Shown here: positions 16,863 to 26,000 of the stretch, one piece after another
How the letters are laid out: every line of letters starts with the position of its first letter
Position numbering within the stretch: the first letter of the stretch is position 1
NCBI GenBank assembly: GCA_963695195.1
Contig: CAVOGE010000007.1
Coordinates: 1,054,001-1,118,000, forward strand
From: CF-167 sp963695195
GTDB lineage: Bacteria; Chloroflexota; Limnocylindria; QHBO01
Length of the DNA stretch: 64,000 nucleotides
Reading direction: 5' to 3'
Notes under the pieces: model-generated
What the model was told of the DNA's origin: nothing
Databases searched by the model: none
The model's input: only the letters and a program-made list of their open reading frames with translations
Program-made: the position numbers and the translations under genes

Positions 16863-17090
16863 CTACGCGCCGCGCCGGCGTAGCAGGTCGATCACCAGGG
16901 CCGCGCTCCAGCTGAAATCGGGGCTCCCGTACCCGGTTCCGCCGAACGGGTCGAAGTACTCGTGAAAGCCCGAGCGCCTCACCAGCTCAAGGATGTCCTC
17001 CTCGATCTCGGAGGCCAGCTCGTCCTGCCCGTGTTGGCGAAGGCCGCGGGCCAGCAGCCAGTCTGCGTTGATCCAGACCGTTCCACAGTC
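16863..17090 (-). pseudogene. C-terminal remnant of a glycoside hydrolase (MGH1/GH63-like)
   Basis: About 76 codons that begin, in homology terms, exactly at the hutI stop codon: DCGTVWINADWLLARGLRQH, GQDELASEIEEDILELVRRS, GFHEYFDPFGGTGYGSPDF, SWSAALVIDLLRRRGA. This is the closing part of mannosylglycerate hydrolase/trehalase-like (alpha/alpha)6 glycosidases, where a G-x-V-W-x-N-x-x-W block and a final SWTAAL helix are typical. No start codon or upstream catalytic part exists; the frame runs into hutI. A deletion or rearrangement that joined hutI to the tail of a hydrolase gene is the simplest reading. Confidence 0.55.
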
Positions 17091-17091
17091 C

Positions 17092-18279
17092 TCAGGCGCT
17101 GAGCTCGTGGCCCCCGATCCAGGTCCGGGACGGGCGCACCGAGCCCAGGTGCAGGGCGAAGGAGCCCTCGTGCTCGGCGTCCCAGGCGACGAGGTCGGCA
17201 TCCGCGCCCTCGGTGATGATGCCGCGGCGGCCGTCCAGCCCAAGGGCCGCCGCGCCGCCTGACGTTGCCGCGGTGACCGCTTCCCCAACCGTCATGCCGA
17301 GCAGGGTGGCGCCCAGGCCGACCACCAGCGGCATCGCTCCCCACGCGCCAAACGTGCCGGCATTCGCGTCGCTGGCCAGGGCCACGGTGACACCGGCGTC
17401 GAGCAGCGCGCGGGCAGGCGGCATTCGATCGCGCATGACCAGCGCCGGCCCGGGCAGGAGCGTCGCCACTGTTCGGGAGGCGGCCAGCGTGGCCACGCCG
17501 GCGTCGTCGAGCTGCTCCAGGTGGTCCGCGCTCACCGCTCCGAGCCGGACCGCCAGCTCGGCGGCCCCGGTACGCGCCAACTGGTCAGCATGCATCCGGA
17601 TTCCGAGGCCGGCGGCCGCAGCCGCGCGCAGGATCCGCTCCGCGTCGGCGAGCGAGAAGAAGCCGCGGTCGCAGAACACGTCGCAGAACTCCGCCAGGCC
17701 GGCTGCGGCCACGGCCGGGATCATCTCGTCGGCGACGACCGCGGTGTACTCAGCCGCTGACCCTGCCTCGGCCGGAACGGCGTGGGCTCCGAGAAGGGTC
17801 CGGACGACGCGGACGGGCAGCCGCTCTGCCGCCTCGCCGATCAGCCGCAGCGCACGCAGCTCCTCCGCGGTCGAGAGGCCATACCCGGACTTGCACTCGA
17901 TGGTGGTCACCCCGCTCGCCAGCGAGGCACGCAGTCGCGCCGCAATCAGGGCGCGCAGATCGTCGTCCGACGCGGCTCGCGTGGCGGCCACGGTGCGCAG
18001 GATGCCGCCGCCGGAGTAGGTGGCGCCCTCCAACCGAGCAGCGACCTCATCGGAGCGTTCCCCGGCGAAGGCGGGGTGGGTGTGGGCATCGACCAGCCCC
18101 GGCGTGACCAGGGCGCTGCCGAGGTCGACTGTCAAGTCTGCCGGCGGCGTATCGGTCAGCGGACCGACCCAGGCGAAGCGGCCATCCTGGACGAGAACCG
18201 CCCAGGGAGCCGGCCCGTCGTACGGCCGGGGCGTAAGCAGGCGGCCGCGGCCTGTGAGGAGCAGGGTGCCATCGGACAT
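17092..18279 (-). CDS. hutI: Imidazolonepropionase HutI
   Basis: 395 aa. Amidohydrolase-fold enzyme that hydrolyses 4-imidazolone-5-propionate to N-formimino-L-glutamate in histidine breakdown. It has VDAHTHPAFAGERSDEVAARLEGATYSGGGILRTVAATR (metal His residues and substrate loop), CKSGYGLS, RMHADQL, SADHLEQL and the late Asp region LASDANAGT. ATG 18279 (MSDGTLLL) is chosen over ATG 18291 because a TATGGT -10 box ends 7 nt upstream of it. hutH, hutU and hutG are not in the window. The gene abuts a glycosidase fragment downstream, so its original neighbours may have been lost. Confidence 0.93.
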   Translation of the reverse strand: MSDGTLLLTGRGRLLTPRPYDGPAPWAVLVQDGRFAWVGPLTDTPPADLTVDLGSALVTPGLVDAHTHPAFAGERSDEVAARLEGATYSGGGILRTVAATRAASDDDLRALIAARLRASLASGVTTIECKSGYGLSTAEELRALRLIGEAAERLPVRVVRTLLGAHAVPAEAGSAAEYTAVVADEMIPAVAAAGLAEFCDVFCDRGFFSLADAERILRAAAAAGLGIRMHADQLARTGAAELAVRLGAVSADHLEQLDDAGVATLAASRTVATLLPGPALVMRDRMPPARALLDAGVTVALASDANAGTFGAWGAMPLVVGLGATLLGMTVGEAVTAATSGGAAALGLDGRRGIITEGADADLVAWDAEHEGSFALHLGSVRPSRTWIGGHELSA

Positions 18280-18286
18280 CGGTCGA

Positions 18287-18292
18287 ACCATA
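18287..18292 (-). promoter_or_regulatory. -10 box for leaderless hutI
   Basis: TATGGT, then 7 nt (TCGACCG), then ATG on the minus strand; no SD is present. The box overlaps the alternative upstream ATG at 18291, which argues against that start. Confidence 0.5.
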
Positions 18293-18302
18293 CTCCGCCG
18301 CC

Positions 18303-19256
18303 TCAGCCGATCTCCGGCTCGGCCACAGCCCGGCGCCGAGGTTCCCCGCGGAGGCGCAGGGTGGCGAGCATGAGACCGACCAGGATCGTGCCTGCGCCCA
18401 CCAGCTGGATTGCCGACGGGCGCTCGCTCAGCAGCACCATCGCCAGCAGGACCGATGCGACCGGTTGCAGGGTCAGCAGCAGGCTGGTGAGCGCCGAAGG
18501 CAACCGTGGCAGGGAAACGCTGATCAGCAGCCAGCCGACCACCTGCGACGAGATGGCCAGTGCCAGCAGCCAGCCGTGCGCCGGCCACGACGGGACCAGG
18601 TTCACTTCGCCGAGCGGAAGACCGATCGCCAGCGAGGCGATCGCACCCACCAGCGTGGCGTCGAAGAGCGGCCCCGCTGGCCGTCGCAGGTCGGCGTTCC
18701 CGCGGCGCAGCACCATCAGGAACCCGGCATAGGCGAGGCCGGTGAAGAGGCCGAGCAGTACGCCGAGGCCGGGATTGGCGCCGTATGCTCCCGTGCCGAT
18801 CACACCCGAGATGAGGACCACGCCACCCAGGACAACCGGCAGGGCCAGCAGCGTGCGTTGTGGCGGCCGCTCGCCGAGGAGCAGCCACGCCAGGACCGCC
18901 ACGATCACCACCTGGGTGTTGCCGAGCACGGTGGCCAGGCCGGCTCCGACCAGGCCGATGGTGTGATGCCACACCACCAGGTCGAGCGCGAAGAAGACAC
19001 CGGCCAGCATCGCCAGCCATACCTGCGCCGCTGGCCGCGGGCCAAAGGCGCGACGCTCGGCAAGAGCGATCAGTCCGAGTGCAGGAAGCGCGTAGACGCA
19101 GCGAAAGATCGCCGCGGTGGCCGGCTCCACATCCGCGAGGCGCACCAGGACGCCGGAGAAGGCGATCGACATCGCCCCAAGCACGGCGGCCAGCACCGGC
19201 CGATGCGCCAGCGCGCCGAAGGGATTCCCGGTTCGTGCCCGGGCCGGTGCAGTCAC
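18303..19256 (-). CDS. EamA/DMT superfamily metabolite transporter
   Basis: 317 aa membrane protein with about ten hydrophobic segments in two EamA repeats (roughly residues 20-155 and 165-300). Recognisable stretches are FSGVLVRLADVEPATAAIFRCVYALPAL, VGAGLATVLGNTQVVIVAVLAWLLLGERP and LLTLQPVASVLLAMVLLSERPSAIQLVGAGTILVGL. Members carry amino acids, nucleotides or other metabolites, usually outward; substrate here is unknown. The start is GTG with TAGTCT 6 nt upstream and no SD. It lies just upstream of hutI, with 23 nt between, and is divergent from the second cyclase regulator. Confidence 0.87.
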   Translation of the reverse strand: MTAPARARTGNPFGALAHRPVLAAVLGAMSIAFSGVLVRLADVEPATAAIFRCVYALPALGLIALAERRAFGPRPAAQVWLAMLAGVFFALDLVVWHHTIGLVGAGLATVLGNTQVVIVAVLAWLLLGERPPQRTLLALPVVLGGVVLISGVIGTGAYGANPGLGVLLGLFTGLAYAGFLMVLRRGNADLRRPAGPLFDATLVGAIASLAIGLPLGEVNLVPSWPAHGWLLALAISSQVVGWLLISVSLPRLPSALTSLLLTLQPVASVLLAMVLLSERPSAIQLVGAGTILVGLMLATLRLRGEPRRRAVAEPEIG

Positions 19257-19262
19257 CGGCGC

Positions 19263-19268
19263 AGACTA
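19263..19268 (-). promoter_or_regulatory. -10 box for leaderless EamA transporter gene
   Basis: TAGTCT-GCGCCG-GTG on the minus strand: a 6 nt gap to the start codon and no SD. Confidence 0.5.
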
Positions 19269-19331
19269 GCCGAGCCGACCCGCTGCTGGAGGGCTTGCCC
19301 CAGACGCCACCGCGCGCGACACTTGCGCGGC

Positions 19332-21947
19332 ATGTCCGAGCTTCCAACCGGGACCATCACCTTTCTCTTTTCCGACATCGAGGGTTCCACGCGACTGGCC
19401 CAGGCCCTCGACGCGGGGTGGCCACCGCTGCTCGAGCGGCACCAGGAGATTGCCCGCGCCGTCTGGAGCGCCCACGGCGGCATCGAGGTGGGCACCGACG
19501 GAGACTCGTTCTTCGTCGTCTTCACCATGGCCAGCCAGGCGGTGGCTGCCGCGGCCGACGTGCAGCGCGTGCTGGCAAGCGAGCCGTGGCCGGCCGGCTC
19601 GGAGATCCGGGTCCGGATCGGCATGCACACCGGGGCCGGCCTGATCAGCGGCGGGACCTATGTCGGCCTCGATGTCCACCGGGCCGCTCGCGTCTCGGCG
19701 GCCGGCAACGGTGGACAGGTGCTGCTCACCGAGGCCACCCACGCGCTGCTGGGGGGCAACCTGCCGCCCGACACGGCGCTGAAGGATCACGGCGAGCACA
19801 AGCTCAAGGACCTTTCGCGCGCGGAGCGCATCTGGGAGCTCGTGATCGATGGGCTCCGCACCGACCTTGCGCCCCTGCGCACGCTCAACGCCATCCCCAA
19901 CAACCTGCCTACCCAGCTCACCTCGTTCCTGGGACGGCAGCGAGAGCTGGCAGAAGCGCAACGGCTGCTGGCGGAGGGCCGTCTGCTCACCCTCACCGGC
20001 CCAGGCGGCACCGGCAAGACCCGTCTCTCCCTGCAGATCGCGGCAGACTCCACGGACCGCTTCCCCGACGGGGTCTACTACGTTCCGCTCGGTCAGATCG
20101 CCATGTCAGAGCTGGTGATCCCCACCATCGCGCAGGCGGTGGGAGTGGTGGACCCGGGCTCCCGGCCGCTCGATCGGCTGGTCGAGCAGATCGGCGAGAA
20201 GTGCGTGCTGCTTGTGCTCGACAACTTCGAGCAGGTGATCGACGCCGCGGCCCAGGTGAACGAGCTATTGGCGCGCGCGCCGAAGATCTCGGTGCTGATC
20301 ACCAGCAGAAGCCCGCTGCGGGTCTACGGCGAGCGCGAGTACCCGGTCCCTCCGCTCGGCGTGCCGGATCCCAAGCACCTGCCCAGCCTTGCCGGCCTGA
20401 GCCAGTTCGAGTCTGTCGCCCTGTTCATCGAGCGCGCCATGGCGGTCAGGCCGGACTTCGCGGTGAACAGCAGCAACGCGCCGGCGGTGGCCGAGATCTG
20501 CGCCCGGCTGGATGGGCTGCCGCTGGCCATCGAGCTGGCCGCGGCCCGCATTCGCCTGCTCAGCCCGCAGGCGATCATGGAGCGACTCGGGGATCGGATG
20601 AGTCTCCTGTCGAGCGGTGCCCGTGACCTGCCGGAGCGCCAGCAGACGCTGCGCGGCGCGATCGCCTGGAGCCATGACCTGCTCGACGAGGTGGATCGCC
20701 GGGTGTTCGCCAGGTTCTCCGTGTTTGCCGGCGGCGCCACGCTGGACGCGGCGCAGACGGTCCTCTTCGATGTCGGCGAGGCCGGTGACGCGCTCGACGC
20801 GATCGGCTCGATGGTTGACAAGAGCCTGATCCGCCAGGAGACACAGCCGGACGGCGATCCTCGCTTCCGAATGCTCGAGACGATCCGCGAATTCGCCCTC
20901 GAGCAGCTGGTCGCCCGCGGCGAAGAGGAGGCGCTCCGCGAACGTCACGCGGCCTGCGTGCTCAGCTTTGCCGAGCGGGCCGCGGCTGAGGTATTCGGGT
21001 CCGATCAGGCCACCTGGCTCGACCGATTCGAGGCGGAGCATGACAACATCCGCGCGGCGCTGGCCTGGACATTCGCGCGCGACCGCGCCGAGACGGCGAT
21101 GCCGCTGCTGGTGGCCTGTTGGCGCTTCTGGCAGATGCGCGGCTACCTGCAGGAGGCGCGCGAGCGGGCCAACCAGGTCCTCGAACTGCCAAGCGCGGCG
21201 CAGCATCCTGACGCACGCGCGGCAGCGCTCGAGGCGGCCGGTGGGATCGCCTACTGGCAGGCCGACCTCGAGGCGTCACGGCGCTGGTACCAGGAAGGGC
21301 TCGACCTGGCGCGCGCCAGTGGCGATGACCGGCGCATCGCCAACGCTCTCTACAACGTGTCGTTCACCTTTGCGCTGACCCGTAAGGACCAGGTGGCAGC
21401 CAAGCGCGTGGTCGAAGAGGTGCTGGAGATCAGCCGGCGGCTTGGCGACGAACCGCTGGTTGCCCGTTCGCTGTGGGCCCTGTCCAACACCATCTACTTC
21501 TTCGGTGAGACCGAGGGTCTCATGGAGGCGGTCGACGAGGCGCTCGCCATCTTCCGCCGCCTCGGGGAGCAGTACATGGTCGGCTGGACGCTCTACTCGG
21601 TGGCGCTCGGAACGCTGAGGAGTGATCCGGCCCGCGCCCAATCGGCCATGGCGGAGGGGCTGGAGATCTTCCGAGCAGCCAACGACGTCTCGGCCTACGG
21701 CCTCATCTTCGATGTCTGGGCGTCGCTGTACTGGCACCTCGAGGATTCGCGCCGGGCGATGATCCTTGCCGGCTTTGCCGAGGCGATCGAGCGGCGAGCT
21801 GGCGGCGGCCTGGCCGCCATCAACCGCAGCCTGCTGGGCTTCGACACGGTCGAACTGCTGAATGATCCCGCCCTGGCAGCAGCGTATGCCGAGGGGAGCC
21901 GGATGGACGTGGAGCAGGCGGCCGAGGTGGCGCTGAGCGGCGCCTAG
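19332..21947 (+). CDS. Class III cyclase/NB-ARC-type ATPase/TPR regulator
   Basis: 871 aa from ATG 19332. The cyclase domain covers about residues 8-170 with LFSDIEGST (Asp15) and VGTDGDSFFVVF (Asp58) for the two metal positions, and VGLDVHRAARVSAAGNGGQVLLT. An NB-ARC/LuxR-like ATPase follows with Walker A GPGGTGKT (223-230), Walker B LLVLDNFEQV, and GLPLAIELAAARIR. TPR-like helices fill the rest. It has no zinc ribbon and no DNA-binding HTH, unlike classic AfsR or LuxR relatives. The similar protein at 4533-8030 uses a different ATPase subtype. It ends 2 nt from the convergent ABC permease gene. Signal and output are unknown. Confidence 0.88.
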   Translation: MSELPTGTITFLFSDIEGSTRLAQALDAGWPPLLERHQEIARAVWSAHGGIEVGTDGDSFFVVFTMASQAVAAAADVQRVLASEPWPAGSEIRVRIGMHTGAGLISGGTYVGLDVHRAARVSAAGNGGQVLLTEATHALLGGNLPPDTALKDHGEHKLKDLSRAERIWELVIDGLRTDLAPLRTLNAIPNNLPTQLTSFLGRQRELAEAQRLLAEGRLLTLTGPGGTGKTRLSLQIAADSTDRFPDGVYYVPLGQIAMSELVIPTIAQAVGVVDPGSRPLDRLVEQIGEKCVLLVLDNFEQVIDAAAQVNELLARAPKISVLITSRSPLRVYGEREYPVPPLGVPDPKHLPSLAGLSQFESVALFIERAMAVRPDFAVNSSNAPAVAEICARLDGLPLAIELAAARIRLLSPQAIMERLGDRMSLLSSGARDLPERQQTLRGAIAWSHDLLDEVDRRVFARFSVFAGGATLDAAQTVLFDVGEAGDALDAIGSMVDKSLIRQETQPDGDPRFRMLETIREFALEQLVARGEEEALRERHAACVLSFAERAAAEVFGSDQATWLDRFEAEHDNIRAALAWTFARDRAETAMPLLVACWRFWQMRGYLQEARERANQVLELPSAAQHPDARAAALEAAGGIAYWQADLEASRRWYQEGLDLARASGDDRRIANALYNVSFTFALTRKDQVAAKRVVEEVLEISRRLGDEPLVARSLWALSNTIYFFGETEGLMEAVDEALAIFRRLGEQYMVGWTLYSVALGTLRSDPARAQSAMAEGLEIFRAANDVSAYGLIFDVWASLYWHLEDSRRAMILAGFAEAIERRAGGGLAAINRSLLGFDTVELLNDPALAAAYAEGSRMDVEQAAEVALSGA

Positions 21948-21949
21948 AG

Positions 21950-22753
21950 TCAGCTCGGGGCGGCCAGGTCCCTTCGCGGGAAGACGATCAGCGCGTACGC
22001 CACCGGCACCACGATCGCCGCCGCCAGCAGCCCGAAGTCGAACAGGTCCACCGTCCCGGTGAGGATGTTCCCGGGTTGGAAGTGGTGGAAGAGCGAGTAC
22101 TGCTGAGTCCAGGCAACGTCTCGCCACAGGGAGCCCAGGATCTCCAGGAAGTAGTTGAGCAGCAGGTAGGCCATCGTCACACCCAGCGCCGGCGAGTGGC
22201 GGTCGAAGGTCACCGATGCGGCCAGCCCGAAGGCGGCGAATGCCCCCCACATGAGCAGGCCGTTCAGGAAGACGAGCGGTACCTGGATCAGGTCGAGCTC
22301 GTCGCTGAGCCCCTGGACAGCGACCCCCGTCACCTGCCCGGCAAGGAGCGCGATGATGACCAGCGAGATGAGGATCACCGCGGCCGCGGCAACCGTCAGG
22401 TAGACCGTGCGGCGCGAGAGCGGCCGCGCCAGCAGCACCTCCAGCGTCCCGCGCTCGCGCTCGCCGGCGATGGCCGCCACCGTGGATCCCACCGCGAAGA
22501 CGCCCACGAACGCGATCGTCATCGGATGCTGGAGGCCCAGGGTGAGCGCGCCCGGCAGCGTGAAGAGGCTGCCCGAGCCGAAGTTCATCAGCTCGGCGGG
22601 GATGACGCCCGAGTCGACGAGGCCCTTGAACGCGTCGCCGAAGGCTACGTAGATGACCGGCATGAGCATGCCCCAGCCGAACGATACGGCGATGATGGGG
22701 AGCAGCCGGGCTCGGTTCCAGCGGAGGGTCTGAACGAGGAGGCGGAGGTTCAT
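21950..22753 (-). CDS. ABC-2 type exporter permease
   Basis: 267 aa with six hydrophobic segments and an N-terminal MNLRLLVQTLRWNRARLLPIIAVSFGWG start typical of ABC-2 permeases. The segment STVAAIAGERERGTLEVLLARPLSRR is the amphipathic coupling region common to this class. Its start overlaps the stop of the upstream ATPase gene by 4 nt (ATGA), so the two are translationally coupled and form one exporter. The cargo is unknown; multidrug, lipid or antibiotic export is usual for such pairs. Confidence 0.86.
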   Translation of the reverse strand: MNLRLLVQTLRWNRARLLPIIAVSFGWGMLMPVIYVAFGDAFKGLVDSGVIPAELMNFGSGSLFTLPGALTLGLQHPMTIAFVGVFAVGSTVAAIAGERERGTLEVLLARPLSRRTVYLTVAAAAVILISLVIIALLAGQVTGVAVQGLSDELDLIQVPLVFLNGLLMWGAFAAFGLAASVTFDRHSPALGVTMAYLLLNYFLEILGSLWRDVAWTQQYSLFHHFQPGNILTGTVDLFDFGLLAAAIVVPVAYALIVFPRRDLAAPS

Positions 22754-23676
22754 CCGCGCACCTCCTCGCTGGCGTTGTCACCGGCGTAGTACTCGAGGAA
22801 CGCCTCCTCGAGGCGGGCCGGCTCGATGGTCAGATCCACGAGCGAAGGCGAGGCGATGGCGCGCACGAAGCCCGATACATCCCCGAGCAGCGTCGCAGTC
22901 AGCCGGTCGCCATCGGTCTTGACGTCGGCGAGGCCGGGGATGCTCGACAGCTCTGGCGCGACGCCGCGCCAGAGCATGCTCACCTTGCGCTTGCGCCGGG
23001 CGAGCAGGTCGTCCACGTTCTGGAGTGCCATCAGGTGGCCCGAGCGGATGATCGCCACGCGGTCGCAGATGCGCTCAACTTCGGGCAGGACGTGGCTGGA
23101 GAAGAAGGTCGTCCGACCCTGGTCGCGCAGGTCGTCCATCAGCGAATAGAACGCCTGCTGCATCAACGGGTCGAGCCCCTCGGTCGGCTCGTCGAGGATC
23201 GCCAGCTCCGGATCGTGCTGCAGCGCCTGGATCACGCCGATCTTCTGGCGCATCCCCCGCGAGTAGTCGCGCACCTTGCGCCGCAGGACGGACGGGGGCA
23301 TCTGCAGCCGCTCGCAAAGCTCCTCGCGTCGCACGGCGGGTGCACCCTGCAGGTCGTTCAGGTAGTCGAGCGCGGCGGCCCCGCTCATCGAGTCGTACAG
23401 CGCGATCCCGCCCGGCAGGTAGCCGGTACGTCGCCGGATCTCCACCGAGTGGTCGACGATGTCGAGCCCAAGCACACTGGCGGAGCCACTGGTCGGATGG
23501 AGGAAGCCCAACAAGGTGCGGATCATGGTCGACTTGCCCGAACCGTTGGGGCCGAGGAAGCCGAAGATCTCGCCGGGGCGGATTTCGAGCGAGAGATCGA
23601 CCAGCGCCTGCACCGTGCCGTAGTGCTTCGTCAGGCCGGTCGTTCGGATCACGGCCGCCGGCTGCTGGTCCTCCAT
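22750..23676 (-). CDS. ABC exporter ATPase subunit
   Basis: 308 aa from ATG 23676. A TTG 9 nt upstream is also open, but a TAGATT box with a 7 nt gap points to the ATG as a leaderless start. Nucleotide-binding domain with Walker A FLGPNGSGKST, signature YSRGMRQKIG, Walker B ELAILDEPTEGLDPL and the switch His in FFSSHVLPEVERI. The C-terminal 80 residues form the extra domain typical of DrrA/CcmA-like export ATPases. It pairs with the overlapping permease gene downstream. Confidence 0.92.
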   Translation of the reverse strand: MEDQQPAAVIRTTGLTKHYGTVQALVDLSLEIRPGEIFGFLGPNGSGKSTMIRTLLGFLHPTSGSASVLGLDIVDHSVEIRRRTGYLPGGIALYDSMSGAAALDYLNDLQGAPAVRREELCERLQMPPSVLRRKVRDYSRGMRQKIGVIQALQHDPELAILDEPTEGLDPLMQQAFYSLMDDLRDQGRTTFFSSHVLPEVERICDRVAIIRSGHLMALQNVDDLLARRKRKVSMLWRGVAPELSSIPGLADVKTDGDRLTATLLGDVSGFVRAIASPSLVDLTIEPARLEEAFLEYYAGDNASEEVRG

Positions 23677-23683
23677 CGCGGGC

Positions 23684-23689
23684 AATCTA
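23684..23689 (-). promoter_or_regulatory. -10 box for leaderless ABC ATPase transcript
   Basis: TAGATT-GCCCGCG-ATG on the minus strand, 7 nt gap, no SD. It places a promoter inside the 36 nt gap after the previous ABC permease gene, so the two exporter pairs can be transcribed separately. Confidence 0.5.
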
Positions 23690-23712
23690 CTACGCGCCGC
23701 CGCTGCGGGCGG

Positions 23713-24993
23713 TCAGCGGTTGACGCGCACGGCGCGCCACATCGCGCGGAAGTTCACGCGCTGCCCGTACAGGAGCACGCCGGCCGAGTAGATCCGCGCG
23801 GCGACCCACAGAGCGCCGAGCAGGAAGGCGACCATCAGGCCGCCGGCCACCAGCCACTCCCACGGTTCCATGGAGCTCAGTAGCATCCGGATGGGGAGCA
23901 TGTACGGGCTGAAGAACGGGACCAGTGACGCGATCTTCACCCACGACGCCTCCGGCGTGTTCAGACCGATGAAGGCGGCGAAATAGCCGACCATGCCGAC
24001 CATGAGCATCGGCCCGGTCGCCATCTGGACGTCCTCCTGCCGGCTGGCCATCGAGCCTAGGCCGGCGTACAGGGTGGCGTACAGCAGGAAGCCGCCGACG
24101 AAGAAGACGCCGAACGGCGCGAGCACCCACAGGTTGATGCTCTCCAGCGTTGCCCCGGCGCCATCGCCGAGCACCCGCTCCGCGATCACGCCCTGGAGCG
24201 CGAACCCGGCGCCCGCCGCCACGACCACCGCCGCGTACTGGGTGAGGCCAGCCGCGCTGTTGCCGAGCACCTTGCCGGCGAGGAGCTGCCGCGGCGTGGC
24301 CGCAGTGATGAGGAGCTCCATCACTCGGCTGCTCTTCTCTTCGGCAACGCTGACCGCGACCCACTGGCCGTAGGTGAGCACGGCCATGAAGGTCAGGATC
24401 ACCATGATCATGGCCAGCATGTAGGTGGCGCCGAAGTTCTCCTCGGGGCTCTGCGCGTTCGGGTCAACGGGGGTCACCTCGAATGGCGTCGGGGCGAAGA
24501 TCCCGGCCGCAGCGGCCGGATCGATCCCGGCGCGCGCGAGGCGGTCGCCGATGCTCACCTGCGTGGCCGCCTGTCGTACGGCGAAGAGCCACTGGCTGCT
24601 CGGTCCGGCCTCTGTCAGCATGTCGAACGAGAGTTCGCCGTCGCCGGCTCGGCTGACGGTCAACAGGCCCTCGAGGTCGCCGTCGCGAACGCGGCCGGCG
24701 GCCGCGGCCGCATCGCCCGCGCGAGTGATCTCCCAGCGTGTCCCGTCTCCCTCGCCGTCGAGAATGGCGCCCAGGGCGACCACGGCCTGCGACTCCGCCT
24801 CCGCATCGGTCGAGTAGACGGCCACCGCGGTGGTCTCGTCACCGGCGATGAGTCGCCCGGCGATGGGCAGCATTGCGATTCCCAGCCCGACGAGCGCCAG
24901 GACAGCGGTGACGATGACGAAGGTCCTGCTTCGCACACGCTGGCGGTACTCGCGCCGCGCGACCGTCCAGGCGTTGGGGAAGAGCCCGATCAT
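23713..24993 (-). CDS. ABC-2 type permease, NatB-like
   Basis: 426 aa. One N-terminal membrane segment (RTFVIVTAVLALVGLGIAMLPIAG) is followed by a large external domain of about 150 residues and then five or six membrane segments. The domain order and the VSVAEEKSSRVMELLITAATPRQLLAGKVLGN coupling sequence match NatB/YhaP-type sodium or drug exporters. The start overlaps the stop of the upstream ATPase gene by 4 nt. Exported substrate unknown. Confidence 0.87.
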   Translation of the reverse strand: MIGLFPNAWTVARREYRQRVRSRTFVIVTAVLALVGLGIAMLPIAGRLIAGDETTAVAVYSTDAEAESQAVVALGAILDGEGDGTRWEITRAGDAAAAAGRVRDGDLEGLLTVSRAGDGELSFDMLTEAGPSSQWLFAVRQAATQVSIGDRLARAGIDPAAAAGIFAPTPFEVTPVDPNAQSPEENFGATYMLAMIMVILTFMAVLTYGQWVAVSVAEEKSSRVMELLITAATPRQLLAGKVLGNSAAGLTQYAAVVVAAGAGFALQGVIAERVLGDGAGATLESINLWVLAPFGVFFVGGFLLYATLYAGLGSMASRQEDVQMATGPMLMVGMVGYFAAFIGLNTPEASWVKIASLVPFFSPYMLPIRMLLSSMEPWEWLVAGGLMVAFLLGALWVAARIYSAGVLLYGQRVNFRAMWRAVRVNR

Positions 24994-25946
24994 CGGTCTG
25001 CGCCTCGGCCGCTGCCAGCCAGGTGTCGCTCCTCCTCGACCGCGGCCGGGCGCCCGACGTGCTCGATGAAGACCTCTTCAAGCGACGGATCGGCGATCTC
25101 GAAGCGGGTCACTCGTTCGCCGCGCGCGATGGCGGCCGCCAGGATGCTGCGCGGGTCCGCCCCGTCGCGCACCTGGAGCTCGAGGTAGTCCTCTCCGCGG
25201 CGAATGAGCGTTACCCCGGACAGCTGCTGGACCCAATCGGCGCCGTCCGACTCCTCGGTGGCCAGCCGCACCACCTGGCGCCCCATGGCGCGTTTGACGT
25301 CGCGGACCGTGCCGCTGACGACGACCCGCCCGGCGTCGACGATGGCGATCGACTCGCACAGCTCCTCGACCGTCTCCATCTGGTGCGTGCTGAAGATGAG
25401 CGTCTTGCCGCGGTCACGCATCTCCAGGAAGGCCTCCTTGAGGAGCTGCACGTTGACCGGGTCAAGGCCGCTGAACGGCTCGTCCATGATCAGCACGTCG
25501 GGGTCGTGGAGGATGGCGGCGATGAACTGGATCTTCTGCTGGTTGCCCTTCGACAGCTCCTCCACGCGACGGTCCCGGTAGTGGGGGATGCGGAAGCGCT
25601 CCAGCCATTCACCAACCTCCGCGGTCGCCTCCTTATCCGGGACACCGTAGAGCGCGGCGAAGAAGCGGAGCACCTCGATCACCGGCATGCGCAGGTAGAG
25701 GCCGCGCTCCTCGGGCAGGTAGCCCCACGTGCGGCGCGGGAGATCGGTGTTGGGCCGGCCCTGCCAGCTGACGCTCCCGCTGTCGGGCCGCAGGATGTCG
25801 AGCACGATCCGCATGCAGGTGGTCTTGCCGGCGCCGTTGGCACCCAGCAGGCCGAAGATGCGGCCCGGTTCGACGATGAAGCTGGTTGCGTCGAGCGCAA
25901 GCACCGGGCCGAAGCGCTTCGAGACGGAATCCACCACAAGGCTCAT
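24990..25946 (-). CDS. ABC exporter ATPase, NatA-like
   Basis: 318 aa from ATG 25946 (MSLVVDSVSKRFG); an upstream in-frame start at 25973 would add nine residues that are not family-like. Walker A is LLGANGAGKTT, the signature LSKGNQQKIQ, Walker B DVLIMDEPFSGLDPV, and the switch His lies in IFSTHQMETVEEL. This Q-rich signature variant with a C-terminal DUF4162-like extension is usual in NatA/YhaQ ATPases. It forms a pair with the overlapping NatB-like permease gene. It is divergent from the transhydrogenase operon across 113 bp. Confidence 0.92.
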   Translation of the reverse strand: MSLVVDSVSKRFGPVLALDATSFIVEPGRIFGLLGANGAGKTTCMRIVLDILRPDSGSVSWQGRPNTDLPRRTWGYLPEERGLYLRMPVIEVLRFFAALYGVPDKEATAEVGEWLERFRIPHYRDRRVEELSKGNQQKIQFIAAILHDPDVLIMDEPFSGLDPVNVQLLKEAFLEMRDRGKTLIFSTHQMETVEELCESIAIVDAGRVVVSGTVRDVKRAMGRQVVRLATEESDGADWVQQLSGVTLIRRGEDYLELQVRDGADPRSILAAAIARGERVTRFEIADPSLEEVFIEHVGRPAAVEEERHLAGSGRGADR

Positions 25947-26000
25947 GGTTACCGTTAGCCTAGCCGACTGCACCGTGGCCCTCTGCTACACTTTGCCCCC

